This document shows, piece by piece, positions 26,775 through 36,278 of a DNA stretch of 38,425 nucleotides (position 1 is the first letter of the stretch; each line of letters starts with the position of its first letter). A program made the translations under genes and the position numbers. The notes under the pieces were generated by a model. It worked only from the letters and a program-made list of their open reading frames with translations, ran no database searches and had not been told where the DNA came from. Source of the DNA: an uncultured Lachnospiraceae bacterium (lineage in GTDB: Bacteria > Bacillota > Clostridia > Lachnospirales > Lachnospiraceae); NCBI GenBank assembly GCA_905234595.1, contig CAJOID010000006.1, positions 5,245 to 43,669 of the forward strand. The letters are read 5' to 3'.

Positions 26775-27793
26775 TATTCAGCGATTGCTTCGTAACCGCT
26801 GGGAATGTCTATACCAAGCTCCTCGCAGAGAGTTGCGTTATACTCCTTGGTAACCTTGGGAGCATACTGTACATCCATTGTAGTGATGTCGGCACCGTTC
26901 ACCAGTACTTCGTATGCCATCTTACCGGTAGCATATCCCAGATCGTAGTAATCGATAGACAGGGTAGCTACACCACAGCCCTTGCACAGGCCTTCCTCAC
27001 CGGCAATGATGGGAACACCTGCAGGCATACATACGTTATTGATGACTTCCGCATTGGATGCTGCGGTGTTATCGGTAGGTACATAGATGACATCGCACTC
27101 AGCTGCTGCTGTTGTAGTCACACTTGCGATATCATTGGAATCTGCAAAAGTATATTCCTTAACATTGGTGATACCGAATGTAGACAGAGCCTTGGTCATC
27201 TCCGATGACTGATACTGTGAATTGGGCTCAGCTGAGCAATACAGGATACCAACCTGACCTGCTGAAGGGAAAAGCTCATTGAGCATGGCAGCCTGCTCGG
27301 CAATGGGTGCCAGATCGGAGGTACCGGAGATGTTCACTCCCGTAGCACCGCTCCAGTTATCTATCTCGAGTGCTGTTGCATAATCGGTAACGGATGTGCC
27401 CAGGATCGGGATCTGATTGGTTGCAGCTGCGGCAGCCTGAAGAGGTGCTGTTGCATTAGCCATGATCAGGTCAACGTTAGATGCTACGAACTGGTTGGCT
27501 ATGGTAGCGCATGTAGCGGAATCACCTGCTGCATTCTGCTCATCAAAAACAACTCTGTCGCCGAGAAGCTCGGTAAGGGAATCCTTGAAACCCTTGGTAG
27601 CGGCATCAAGTGCAGGATGCTGAACAAGCTGGCATATACCTACGGTATATGAATCTCCGCTTCCCGCATCGGATGACTCTGCAGCGCCTGTTGCGGATGT
27701 ATCACCCGTCGATGCGGCTTCACCGCCGGCACAAGCACATAAACCGAGCGCCATGGCAGACGCAAGTATCACACTAAGTATTTTCTTTTTCAT
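26774..27793 (-). CDS. ABC importer substrate-binding lipoprotein (ABC_sub_bind / TrpX-like)
   Basis: The 339-residue protein has a lipoprotein signal (MKKKILSVILASAMALG) with lipobox LCAC (Cys21), then a Ser/Gly/Thr/Asp linker of about 30 residues. The body shows the ABC_sub_bind family pattern: YTVGICQLVQHPALDAATKGF, NVDLIMANATAPLQAAAAAT, VGILYCSAEPNSQYQ and CDVIYVPTDNTAASN. It captures the ligand outside the membrane and hands it to the permease encoded downstream. Relatives bind aromatic amino acids; the ligand here is inferred only. GGGAGGAG precedes the ATG at 27793, and a promoter and small hairpin lie in its leader. Confidence 0.93.
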   Translation of the reverse strand: MKKKILSVILASAMALGLCACAGGEAASTGDTSATGAAESSDAGSGDSYTVGICQLVQHPALDAATKGFKDSLTELLGDRVVFDEQNAAGDSATCATIANQFVASNVDLIMANATAPLQAAAAATNQIPILGTSVTDYATALEIDNWSGATGVNISGTSDLAPIAEQAAMLNELFPSAGQVGILYCSAEPNSQYQSSEMTKALSTFGITNVKEYTFADSNDIASVTTTAAAECDVIYVPTDNTAASNAEVINNVCMPAGVPIIAGEEGLCKGCGVATLSIDYYDLGYATGKMAYEVLVNGADITTMDVQYAPKVTKEYNATLCEELGIDIPSGYEAIAE

Positions 27794-27811
27794 AAACTAC
27801 TCCTCCCTGAA

Positions 27812-27827
27812 GAAGCAAAAATGCTTC
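27812..27827 (-). repeat. Small hairpin in the substrate-protein leader
   Basis: GAAGCA and TGCTTC flank a TTTT loop on the minus strand, 18 bases before the start codon and just ahead of the ribosome site. The same GAAGCA/TGCTTC arm ends recur in the hairpin at 26708-26731. It may stabilise the 5' end of the mRNA. Confidence 0.4.
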
Positions 27828-27864
27828 CGATCACATTCATGATGCATAACCTGCACCGTGTGTA

Positions 27865-27893
27865 AATGTATCAAATATAGTACAAATCGTCAA
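27865..27893 (-). promoter_or_regulatory. Sigma-A promoter for the ABC importer operon
   Basis: The minus strand reads TTGACG (27893-27888), a 17-base spacer and TACATT (27870-27865). The -35 overlaps the stop codon of the upstream beta-helix gene. The leader is about 65 bases. Confidence 0.65.
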
Positions 27894-28564
27894 GTACGCG
27901 GAACTATCTCTTTTGCGCTTTTGAATATCGATCCGGCCGGTATATGACCGCGTACGCTGGATGTCGGATATATGCTTGCGCCGCGTCCTATCACCGTACC
28001 GGGATTGAGCACCGAATTGCATCCCACTTCCACATTATCTCCGAGCATGGCTCCGAATTTCTTGAATCCGGTCTCTATATTACCTCCGGCCGACTTTACC
28101 ACTACAAGAGTCTTGTCAGATTTCACGTTACTTGTTATCGAGCCGGCACCCATATGCGCCTTATATCCCAGCACGGAATCACCCACATAATTGTAATGAG
28201 GGACCTGCACCTTATTAAACAGGACCACATTCTTAAGCTCAACGGAATTTCCCACTACAGCTCCCTTGCCGACTATCGCCGATCCTCTGATGAAAGCACA
28301 GTGTCTGACTTCGGCCTCCTCATCAATGATGCACGGAGCTCCCAGATAGGCGGACGGGAATACCTTCGCACTTTTGGCCACCCATACATGTTCCGATACC
28401 TCATCATACTTATCCTTCGGCAGAGTCTCACCGAGCTTCACGATATAATCCTTTATCTCCGGAAGCACCTCCCACGGATATGTCTTTCCTTCAAAGAGAT
28501 CCGCCGCAACCGTCTCTCCCAGATCCAGCATCTCGCCGATCGTCATTTCAGCTATGTTACTCAT
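27890..28564 (-). CDS. Left-handed beta-helix protein, GlmU C-terminal-like
   Basis: The 224-residue protein consists of a short helical N-terminus (to about residue 70) and a run of hexapeptide-like repeats: AKVFPSAYLGAPCIIDEEAEVRHCAFI, GSAIVGKGAVVGNSVELKN, GCNSVLNPGTVIGRGASIYP. This is the left-handed beta-helix of sugar-nucleotide acetyltransferases. It lacks the nucleotidyltransferase domain of GlmU, so the frequent label UDP-GlcNAc pyrophosphorylase would be misleading. An acyl- or acetyltransferase role on a sugar nucleotide is a reasonable guess. AAGGAGAG lies ahead of the ATG at 28564. It begins 13 bases after topB. Confidence 0.8.
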   Translation of the reverse strand: MSNIAEMTIGEMLDLGETVAADLFEGKTYPWEVLPEIKDYIVKLGETLPKDKYDEVSEHVWVAKSAKVFPSAYLGAPCIIDEEAEVRHCAFIRGSAIVGKGAVVGNSVELKNVVLFNKVQVPHYNYVGDSVLGYKAHMGAGSITSNVKSDKTLVVVKSAGGNIETGFKKFGAMLGDNVEVGCNSVLNPGTVIGRGASIYPTSSVRGHIPAGSIFKSAKEIVPRT

Positions 28565-28577
28565 ATGTTTTCTCTCC

Positions 28578-30602
28578 TTACTTATAGAACTGCTTCACAT
28601 ATGCGAACCTCTGCCTGAAATATCCCGCATTCTGGTCCGCTTTTTTAACATGATTGGTATACTTGCTCACAAATCCGGCAAGCTTATCCATATACTCGTC
28701 GGATGATATGGTCCCGTCCGCAACACCCGAGAGGCCTTTTTCCCAGCTGGCAGTCATCTCCGGTGAGAGCAGAGGCCTGATGGATACCGATACCACCTCA
28801 TATATGACCTCTCCTAGCATGGTCGGGGTATAGATCTGCGTCTTGGGATTAAGTGCCAGATACTTATTCCTGACCAGTTTCTCCAGAATATCCGCTCTGG
28901 TCGCGGATGTACCGATACCGGATCCCTTTATCTGTGCTCTCAGGTCCTCATCCTCGATAAACTGTCCCGCATTTTCCATTGTCAGGATCAGTGCTCCGGA
29001 GTTATATCTCTTCGGCGGGGTAGTCTCGCCTTCCTTTATGTTAAACTCCTTCACGGGTATCTCCGCACCTTTTTTCAGTGCTTTTATCTTTTCGAGTGTC
29101 TCCGCATCAATGCTCTTATCCTCTGTTTCGTCTTTTTCGGCTGCAGGAGCATCCTTTTTATCGGCAAGCCTGATCACATCGAGAAACCCCGGATCCGTGA
29201 GTACCTTAAACGAAGCAAAGAAACTCTCATCCCCGATCTTCAGCGTCAGCGCACTCTTCTGATATACGGCACTCTTCATGAATATGCTTAAGAAACGGCG
29301 CACTATGAGCTCATATACACGTCCGGATGTGGCGCTCAGCGATCTGACGGCACCGGTCTGTCCCGTCGGAATGATGGCATAGTGATCCGTTATCTGCTTG
29401 TCATTGACATATTTGGTCTTCTCAAGGCCCTTATGCGACCCGTGAGACAGGACTCCCGCAGCATATTGCGGCAGGACGGGGCCTTTGGCCAGTCCCGAAA
29501 GATTCTTATCGATCTCCTTTGCCACCGCAGTCGACAGTACTCTCGCATCGGTACGGGGATATGTCGTGAGTTTCTTATCATATAATTCCTGAGCGATCTT
29601 CAGCGTCTCTGCGGGTGATATCTTGAATATCCTGGAGCACTCATTCTGAAGTTCTGCCAGATTAAAAAGAAGCGGCGGATTCTTGGTCTCCTTTTTGTTC
29701 GATATCTGATCCAGAACGGCCATGCACACTCTTCCGTCCGGTGTATCTGTCCCGTGCTGTGTCCATATGTCCCCGATAAGCTTTTCCGCACTCTCTCTGG
29801 CCTTAAATCCGTTCTCCTTATACAGAAGCGGTGAGTCTGCGTATTTACTCTGTTCCGTTACTCTCCACTCGGCATCGAAGTCAAATCCCCCTATATCCGA
29901 ATCAGCCAGAACCCTGTAGAAAGGAGTTTTCACGAAGTCACGGATCTCTCTCTCCCTGTCAACGACGATACCCAGCACGCAGGTCATCACGCGTCCCACG
30001 CTGACCGTAGCACGCTCTGTATTAAGAAAGTCTTTGATGGGATTCTGGAATTTGAGTGTAAGGGCACGCGAAAAGTTGATACCCATCAGGTAATCCTCTT
30101 TGGCCCTGAGATATGCCGAGTCAGACAGATTATCATATTCGGACAGGTCTTTGGCCTCACGGATCCCCCGCAGGATCTCCTCTTCGGTCTGTGAATCGAT
30201 CCAGACTCTTCTGCGTTCCTTCGGGTCCATTCCCGACAGGCGTTCCACGAGACGGTATATGTACTCTCCTTCACGTCCGGAGTCCGTACATACATAGATC
30301 CTGTTTACATCATCGCGCTTCATAAGACCGGTCACTATCCCGAATTCCTTATGAGCATCGGATATGACCTGGTACTTGAATTCTTTCGGGATGAAAGGGA
30401 TGGTATCGAACCGCCATCTTTTAAGAGCCGGATCATATTCCTCGGGATAGCACATGCTCACCAGATGCCCTCTGCACCAGGTGATTATATGTTCGTCGGA
30501 TTCCAGATATCCCTTTCTGTCCTGCCTGTCACTCATTTTCAGTGCCTCGGCAAACTGAAGCCCGACGCTCTTTTTTTCGGCTATATACAGATCCTTGGGC
30601 AT
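28578..30602 (-). CDS. topB: Type IA DNA topoisomerase III
   Basis: The 674-residue enzyme cuts one DNA strand through a tyrosine to decatenate or relax DNA. The Toprim domain shows E9 in YIAEKKS and D107-E113 in TDSGREGE; the active-site tyrosine is Y348 in KKLTTYPRTDARVLS; GIGTSATRADILEKL is the conserved block following it. There are no C-terminal zinc-finger cysteines, as in TopB rather than TopA. GGGGA precedes the ATG at 30602. The variant TDSGREGE in place of TDPDREGE is common in TopB/TraE-like enzymes of Firmicutes. Chromosomal copies exist, but mobile elements also carry such genes; no other mobile-element gene is nearby. Confidence 0.92.
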   Translation of the reverse strand: MPKDLYIAEKKSVGLQFAEALKMSDRQDRKGYLESDEHIITWCRGHLVSMCYPEEYDPALKRWRFDTIPFIPKEFKYQVISDAHKEFGIVTGLMKRDDVNRIYVCTDSGREGEYIYRLVERLSGMDPKERRRVWIDSQTEEEILRGIREAKDLSEYDNLSDSAYLRAKEDYLMGINFSRALTLKFQNPIKDFLNTERATVSVGRVMTCVLGIVVDREREIRDFVKTPFYRVLADSDIGGFDFDAEWRVTEQSKYADSPLLYKENGFKARESAEKLIGDIWTQHGTDTPDGRVCMAVLDQISNKKETKNPPLLFNLAELQNECSRIFKISPAETLKIAQELYDKKLTTYPRTDARVLSTAVAKEIDKNLSGLAKGPVLPQYAAGVLSHGSHKGLEKTKYVNDKQITDHYAIIPTGQTGAVRSLSATSGRVYELIVRRFLSIFMKSAVYQKSALTLKIGDESFFASFKVLTDPGFLDVIRLADKKDAPAAEKDETEDKSIDAETLEKIKALKKGAEIPVKEFNIKEGETTPPKRYNSGALILTMENAGQFIEDEDLRAQIKGSGIGTSATRADILEKLVRNKYLALNPKTQIYTPTMLGEVIYEVVSVSIRPLLSPEMTASWEKGLSGVADGTISSDEYMDKLAGFVSKYTNHVKKADQNAGYFRQRFAYVKQFYK

Positions 30603-30613
30603 AAACGGGTCCC

Positions 30614-31978
30614 CTACATATCAGAAGCGGGTATCAGTCTCAGATTATTCTTGACTTTGGCTTCCAGATGCAGCTTCTCATCGAAGCGAGCAGAAGAACA
30701 TAAGAATATATAATCCATACCTATACGTGCCTTGCGGGCACACATAAGCAGTCTCTCATAATCCTCATATGTCATCATGGGTTTATCCCAGTTACACAGT
30801 ACGAGCAAAGTCTGATCCTGATCGTTCTGTGCGATCAGATCGATATTGCCCATCTTGCCTACCCATTCTCCGCTCCTCGTAAAGCGTATAGGCAGACGTC
30901 CGGCCTTATTGAGTTCCTCCAGACGCTGTGCGCAGATCTCCTTGAAGTATCCGCTGACATAAGATTTAAACGCCGGACCCACATACTGCTTATAAAACAA
31001 GCTGGGCGACGAAGTTTCTCTCTCGGAGAGATTGGAATACAGGAAATAGAAATAGAAATGAAGGATATGATTCTGTATCCTGTATATACCCTTCTGGGTA
31101 TTGGCTTTTCCTGCGGTATCATACGAGAAAACCTTCTCAACAAGTTCGAGCTCTATCAGGTTCTTCAGGTACACACTGATCTTGGCGCGCGAGAAATCGG
31201 TCTTCTCGAAAAGGTCATTGAGCTTATAATTGCCCTCCGCGATAGACGAAAGTATGGTCCCGTATACGCTGGTCTCTCTGAGCGAATCCTCCAGCAGTCT
31301 CTGGGGTTCGTTGTACAGTATCGATCCGGGATTTAAAAGCGTTCTGCAGATATTCTCCTTGACACTGATACGGTCATCAAACATCTGCCACAGGCCGGGA
31401 AAGCCTCCGAGTACGGCATATGTCTCTATGCACTGTTCGATAGTATATCCCGGGAAAAACGAAACAAGTTCTCTGAATGGCAGTTCTCTGATCTTCATCA
31501 GACCGCTCAGCTCATATGCGGATTCGCCGATGGCACTTACCATCTGGTTCTCTACCCAGCCTACGGATGAGCTGACCAGAATGACCAGTACGCTTCTCTT
31601 CATCCACTGTGAATGGATGAATCTGACCAGTTCGGGCATAAAACTGTCGCTGGCTTTGACTATGCGTGAGAATTCATCGATAACTATGACCTGCTTGCCG
31701 TTACCGGAATGAGGAAGAGATTCAAATATCTCGGAAAAAGTCGGAAACTGAGAGGTTTTGATCCCCTCTCTGCCGAGCTGTCTGCCCCATTGATATACCT
31801 GTTCCCTCTCGGAACATATACGCGCAGTATAATAGTAGTGGTCCTTATCGGCCACAAACTCCTTGATAAGCGAGGATTTGCCTATATACCGCTGGCCATA
31901 CATGACCAGTATCTGACTGCCTTCGCGGTCATAATAATGATTCAGATTCTTGCGTTCTGCACTTCTACCGGATAACAC
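30614..31978 (-). CDS. Archaeal-type AAA ATPase (ATPase_2 with DUF234-like C-terminus)
   Basis: The 454-residue protein has a P-loop GQRYIGKSS (28-36), Walker B VIVIDEFSRIV (D101/E102), and sensor-like VILVSSSVGW. Then come a winged-helix-like region (KLNDLFEKTDFSRAKISVYLKNLIELELVEKV) and a restriction-nuclease-like segment (GEWVGKMGNIDLIAQND), whose spaced E and D plus following hydrophobic strand recall the DUF234/PD-(D/E)XK-type fold. These ATPases are common in archaea and clostridia and their function is unsettled. The start is GTG at 31978 with GAAGGGG upstream. Neighbours are an EAL protein and topB. Confidence 0.85.
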   Translation of the reverse strand: MLSGRSAERKNLNHYYDREGSQILVMYGQRYIGKSSLIKEFVADKDHYYYTARICSEREQVYQWGRQLGREGIKTSQFPTFSEIFESLPHSGNGKQVIVIDEFSRIVKASDSFMPELVRFIHSQWMKRSVLVILVSSSVGWVENQMVSAIGESAYELSGLMKIRELPFRELVSFFPGYTIEQCIETYAVLGGFPGLWQMFDDRISVKENICRTLLNPGSILYNEPQRLLEDSLRETSVYGTILSSIAEGNYKLNDLFEKTDFSRAKISVYLKNLIELELVEKVFSYDTAGKANTQKGIYRIQNHILHFYFYFLYSNLSERETSSPSLFYKQYVGPAFKSYVSGYFKEICAQRLEELNKAGRLPIRFTRSGEWVGKMGNIDLIAQNDQDQTLLVLCNWDKPMMTYEDYERLLMCARKARIGMDYIFLCSSARFDEKLHLEAKVKNNLRLIPASDM

Positions 31979-31995
31979 TAACCCCTTCTCCCATC

Positions 31996-33711
31996 TCAGA
32001 CATTAAGTAACTTCTTTATATCCGCCACTGTCTGCGGTCTGCCTGTCAGAAAGCCCTGAACGTTGTCGCAGTTGATCGATCTTAAGTAATCAAGCTGTTC
32101 CTGTGTCTCAACGCCTTCGGCTACGGTCTCCAGACCGAGACGCTTGACCATCCCCATAATGGATTCCATGATGATATTGGTATTATCATCTTCAAGCACC
32201 GTATCCACAAAAGTCTTGTCTATCTTGAGCGTATCGATCGGCAGGCTCTTCAGATAAGATAATGATGAATAGCCCGTACCGAAATCGTCCATAGAGATAC
32301 GTATGCCGTAATCTCTGAGTATCTTGAGTTTCTCCGTTACATCCTTGTAATTGTCTATCAATGCGGTCTCGGTGATCTCAAGTTCGAGGTCCGAAGGATT
32401 CATACCGTATTTCTCGATCGTATCTATCAGATTACGGACGAAATCCTCGCGCCGGTATTGAATGGCAGATATGTTGATCGACAGTATGAACGGCTTGTTA
32501 TAATCCTGTTTCCACTGCATATAGTTGCGGATACTGTCCTCTATTACCCACTGTCCTATAGGCACGATGGTACCGTTTTTCTCTGCCAGAGGGATGAACT
32601 GCGACGGCGCGATCATCCCCTCATCGGGATCCTTCCACCTGATCAGCGCTTCCACGCCTCTGAGATTACCGGAAGCAGCTTCATACTGAGGCTGGAAGTA
32701 CATTTCGAAACGCATGTCGTATATGGCATCCCGTAGCTTATTCTCTATATTCAGATTGCCCATGAATTCAGACAGCAGTCCGGCATCGAAATACTGTATG
32801 GAATCCTTGCCGTCGTGCTTGGCTCTGAGCATGACTATCTCGGCATAATTGATGAGTTCGAGCACATTCTCGGAAGCATCGGGATACATGGCCACACCGG
32901 ATGTGATCTTGATATTGATCTCCCGTCCGTCCGAAGTCATAAAAGGCTGTCTGGTACGGTTTCGGATCATGCTGTAGATATACTCAACGCTGGTCTGTCC
33001 GCACGGATCATATACGGCCAGGCAGTACATGTCGCCCGTAAAATGGGATACGATGACCGTATCCGAAGCAAACTCCGAAAGGAACTGACCGAAATTCATC
33101 ACGACTTCATCGCCTATTATCAGTCCCATTCCGTCGTTGATGTTCTTAAAGTCATCGATATCTACGAAGATCACGGCTACTTCACGGTTCTCTGTACGCG
33201 CTCTGTTTATGAATTCAGTCAGACAGCTGATGAAATAATTTCGGTTATACAATCCGGTTAGGCCGTCATAATAAGCCATATACTTCAGTTCTTCGTTCTT
33301 GTCATTGATAACAGTGACATCCTTGAACCGGACAACCTTATCGGCAGGCTTACGTTCAGCGCCGTACACCATACTGGCTTCACATTCCACCCACTTACGT
33401 GAGCCTGTGAACCTGACGGTAGCTACCGCATGTTCCAATCCCTGGCGCTCGAGATTGATACATCTTAAGAATTCATCCCTGTATTCTTCGTCAACGTATT
33501 CGATAACGCGCTGCAGATCGCCGATACGCCTGAGAGTAAAATCAAAATAGTTCTCCCAGTCACCCATGACACGGGCTTCATCCCTGTCATAGTTGTAATA
33601 GACAAAAGCGGATGTAGATGTCTCGATGATCATCTTCATCATCTTCTGATCATTCTTCAGTTTCTCGTTCATTGCATTCATCAGGTCAACCTGATACTGC
33701 ATTTCATTCAT
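31996..33711 (-). CDS. c-di-GMP phosphodiesterase: PAS-like, degenerate GGDEF, EAL
   Basis: The 571-residue soluble protein has a PAS-like N-terminus (about 25-135), a GGDEF-type domain (145-310) and an EAL domain (320-570). In the GGDEF domain the signature is TGDMY (225-229), so diguanylate cyclase activity is unlikely. The EAL domain looks active: EAL at 354-356, N413, E445, DDFG at 475-478 with GTGYSSL, K497, and E533 in AEGVET. It should hydrolyse c-di-GMP to pGpG. There is no membrane helix, so the signal is probably cytoplasmic. AGGA lies 9 bases before the ATG at 33711. Confidence 0.92.
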   Translation of the reverse strand: MNEMQYQVDLMNAMNEKLKNDQKMMKMIIETSTSAFVYYNYDRDEARVMGDWENYFDFTLRRIGDLQRVIEYVDEEYRDEFLRCINLERQGLEHAVATVRFTGSRKWVECEASMVYGAERKPADKVVRFKDVTVINDKNEELKYMAYYDGLTGLYNRNYFISCLTEFINRARTENREVAVIFVDIDDFKNINDGMGLIIGDEVVMNFGQFLSEFASDTVIVSHFTGDMYCLAVYDPCGQTSVEYIYSMIRNRTRQPFMTSDGREINIKITSGVAMYPDASENVLELINYAEIVMLRAKHDGKDSIQYFDAGLLSEFMGNLNIENKLRDAIYDMRFEMYFQPQYEAASGNLRGVEALIRWKDPDEGMIAPSQFIPLAEKNGTIVPIGQWVIEDSIRNYMQWKQDYNKPFILSINISAIQYRREDFVRNLIDTIEKYGMNPSDLELEITETALIDNYKDVTEKLKILRDYGIRISMDDFGTGYSSLSYLKSLPIDTLKIDKTFVDTVLEDDNTNIIMESIMGMVKRLGLETVAEGVETQEQLDYLRSINCDNVQGFLTGRPQTVADIKKLLNV

Positions 33712-33732
33712 AAGGGCGTATCCTGTATTCGA

Positions 33733-34818
33733 TTATTTGGCGTTAATATAGCCCTGTGCTTTAAGCAGTTCGGCACACTCAAGCGCTCCGCCGGCTGCGC
33801 CTCTTAAAGTATTGTGGGACAGGCCGACGAACTTCCAGTCGTATACCGTATCCTCACGAAGTCTGCCTATGCTGATGCCCATTCCGTTCTCGTAATTAAC
33901 ATCCAGCGCAACCTGAGGTCTGTCGGGTTCTTCCATGTATCTGATGAACTGCTTCGGAGCCGAAGGCAGTCCGAGTTTCTGAGGCAGACCGCTGTACTCA
34001 TTGAGAGCAGCGACCAGTTCATCTTTGGAAGGTTTCTTATTGAACCTGACAAAAGCTGCTGCCGTATGACCGTTTAATACAGGCACCCTGATACACTGTG
34101 AGGTAATAACGGGACTCGCGGCGGGCACGATCTCGTCGCCTTCTATATGTCCCCATATACGCAGGGGCTCTTTTTCGCTCTTCTCTTCCTCTCCGCTTAT
34201 CAGAGGGATGATATTGCCGACCATCTCCGGCCAGTCTTTGAACGTCTTGCCTGCTCCCGATATAGCCTGATACGTCGTGGCGATCACTTCCACGGGTTCA
34301 AAAGGCATCCACGCCGTAAGCGCAGGTGCATAACTCTGGATCGAACAGTTGGGCTTAACTGCGATAAATCCCCTGCTCGTGCCAAGTCTCTTTTTCTGGG
34401 AAGCAATGATATCAAAGTGCTCGGGATTGATCTCCGGAACGACCATGGGTACATCGGGCGTCCAGCGGTGAGCGGAGTTATTGGATACAACGGGCGTCTC
34501 CGTCTTCGCATATGCTTCTTCGATAGCGCGGATCTCGTCCTTGCTCATATCCACTGCCGAAAAGCAGAAATCAACCTCGGAAGCGACCGCTTCAACTTCA
34601 TTTACATTCTTAACGATCATCTTCTTAACGGCTTCAGGCATGGGAGTATCCATCTTCCATCTGTCGCCGACCGCATCTTCATAGGTCTTGCCCGCACTTC
34701 TGGGACTGGCAGCTATAACAGCCACTTCAAACCAGGGATGGTTCTCAAGCAGAGAGATGAATCTCTGTCCTACCATACCCGTTCCGCCTAATATACCGAC
34801 TCTCAGTTTTTCACTCAT
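33733..34818 (-). CDS. asd: Aspartate-semialdehyde dehydrogenase, archaeal/fungal-type
   Basis: Asd reduces aspartyl phosphate to the semialdehyde, the branch point to lysine, threonine, methionine and diaminopimelate. The 361-residue protein begins [15 protein letters not shown], the NADP-binding loop, and has catalytic C158 in [10 protein letters not shown] and the conserved histidine in LNGHTAA. Its length and motif spacing fit the long archaeal/fungal-type form, not the E. coli form. I start at the ATG on 34818, with GAGGAGA 8 bases upstream; the 12 extra in-frame codons upstream include the SD itself. No lysine or SAM riboswitch fits in the 40 bases to argH. Confidence 0.95.
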   Translation of the reverse strand: MSEKLRVGILGGTGMVGQRFISLLENHPWFEVAVIAASPRSAGKTYEDAVGDRWKMDTPMPEAVKKMIVKNVNEVEAVASEVDFCFSAVDMSKDEIRAIEEAYAKTETPVVSNNSAHRWTPDVPMVVPEINPEHFDIIASQKKRLGTSRGFIAVKPNCSIQSYAPALTAWMPFEPVEVIATTYQAISGAGKTFKDWPEMVGNIIPLISGEEEKSEKEPLRIWGHIEGDEIVPAASPVITSQCIRVPVLNGHTAAAFVRFNKKPSKDELVAALNEYSGLPQKLGLPSAPKQFIRYMEEPDRPQVALDVNYENGMGISIGRLREDTVYDWKFVGLSHNTLRGAAGGALECAELLKAQGYINAK

Positions 34819-34840
34819 TTTTTCATTCTCCTCTTTTCTG

Positions 34841-34856
34841 ATGTGATTGATCACAT
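34841..34856. repeat. Palindrome ATGTGAT-TG-ATCACAT between argH and asd
   Basis: Two perfect 7-base arms flank a 2-base centre in the 40-base gap ahead of asd. The half-site TGTGA resembles Crp/FNR-type half-sites, but spacing between halves is 4 rather than 6. It could be an operator or a small mRNA hairpin. Confidence 0.5.
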
Positions 34857-34858
34857 AT

Positions 34859-36235
34859 TCATATTCCTAAGAATTGTTCTGCTTCTTCGATCTCTGCCTG
34901 CATGGGATCAAGACCCGGCGCCCCTTTGGTCCGTCTGCGTTCAACACAGGCCTGCAGCGATATCGCCTCGTATACGTCCTCCCTGAACTCCGGGCATATC
35001 TCTCTGAGTTCGTCCATCGACAGGTCCTCGATCGCGCACCCGCGGTCTATGCACTTAAGAACGATCTGTCCGACATATCCGTGTGCGTCTCTGAAAGGCA
35101 CTCCGCGTGTTACCAGATAATCTGCCACATCCGTAGCATTGGTGAATCCCCTGGTCGCCGAGCGTTCCAGAACACCGATATCTATCTTCATGGTGGACAG
35201 CATGCCGTTCATCAGACGGACGCAGCCATGTACGGTGTCTATCGCATCAAATGCAACTTCCTTATCCTCTTGTATATCTTTATCGTACGCAAGAGGTATT
35301 CCCTTCATAACTGTCAGCAGAGTCATCAGATCCCCGTATACTCTGCCGCACTTGCCTCTGGTAAGTTCGGCTATATCAGGGTTCTTCTTCTGCGGCATGA
35401 TCGATGAACCGGTCGAGTATGCATCATCCAGCTCAACAAAGCCGTATTCGTTGCTGTTCCATATGATGATCTCTTCGGAGAGCCTGGACAGATGCATCAT
35501 GATCAGGCTTAAATCCGAAAGGAACTCGATCAGATAATCTCTGTCCGAAACGGAATCCATCGAATTACGTGTGGCTGTATCAAAATCGAGCAGTTTCGCG
35601 GTATACTCTCTGTCCAGAGGATATGTTGTACCGGCCAGAGCTCCGCTTCCGAGCGGGCACTCATTGAGTCTGACTCTGCAGTCTGCAAGCCTCCCGCAGT
35701 CACGTCTGAACATCTCGAAATAAGCACCCATATGATGAGCGAAAGTCACCGGCTGTGCCTTCTGCAGATGTGTGAAACCCGGCATATATGTATCTATATG
35801 CTCTTTCATCATATTAAGAATGGTCTCAAGCAGTTCCTTCAGAAGTACCGTGATCTGATCGATCTCATCCCGGATATAGAGCTTCATGTCCAGAGCAACC
35901 TGATCGTTACGGCTCCGTCCTGTGTGAAGGCGCTTACCCGCATCTCCTATACGCTCTGTCAGGACCGCTTCCACAAAACTGTGGATATCCTCATACTCGG
36001 ATGTGATCTCCAGTTTACCGGCCTCTATATCCGTCAATATGGATTCAAGTCCGCCCAGGATACTCTCCGTATCATCGGCACTCAGAACTCCCTGTCTGCC
36101 GAGCATCCTGACATGTGCCTTAGATCCTTCTATATCCTGTCTGTATAGTCTCTTATCAAAATTAATGGACGCATTAAAAGCATAAACCAGATCATCGGTC
36201 TCCCCTTTAAAGCGTCCGCCCCACAGCTGCGCCAT
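34859..36235 (-). CDS. argH: Argininosuccinate lyase ArgH
   Basis: ArgH splits argininosuccinate to arginine and fumarate, the last step of arginine synthesis. At 458 residues it has the normal length. It opens AQLWGGRFKGETDDLVYAFNAS, carries THLQKAQPVTFAHH with the catalytic-region histidines, and the superfamily signature GSSIMPQKKNPD near residue 280. AAAGGAGAC precedes the ATG at 36235. No argG is adjacent, so the partner gene must lie elsewhere. It is the first gene of a six-gene minus-strand group. Confidence 0.97.
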   Translation of the reverse strand: MAQLWGGRFKGETDDLVYAFNASINFDKRLYRQDIEGSKAHVRMLGRQGVLSADDTESILGGLESILTDIEAGKLEITSEYEDIHSFVEAVLTERIGDAGKRLHTGRSRNDQVALDMKLYIRDEIDQITVLLKELLETILNMMKEHIDTYMPGFTHLQKAQPVTFAHHMGAYFEMFRRDCGRLADCRVRLNECPLGSGALAGTTYPLDREYTAKLLDFDTATRNSMDSVSDRDYLIEFLSDLSLIMMHLSRLSEEIIIWNSNEYGFVELDDAYSTGSSIMPQKKNPDIAELTRGKCGRVYGDLMTLLTVMKGIPLAYDKDIQEDKEVAFDAIDTVHGCVRLMNGMLSTMKIDIGVLERSATRGFTNATDVADYLVTRGVPFRDAHGYVGQIVLKCIDRGCAIEDLSMDELREICPEFREDVYEAISLQACVERRRTKGAPGLDPMQAEIEEAEQFLGI

Positions 36236-36278
36236 GAAGTGTCTCCTTTATTAAATCTTCATTTGATGTACGAAGAAA

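Noticed and set aside
28578-31978. Mobile element suggested by topB and a neighbouring ATPase
   Set aside because: No integrase, relaxase, transposase, direct repeats or tRNA target is visible, and the flanking genes are ordinary chromosomal genes.
34819-34858. Lysine riboswitch ahead of asd
   Set aside because: The gap is 40 bases, far shorter than the aptamer; only a short palindrome is present.
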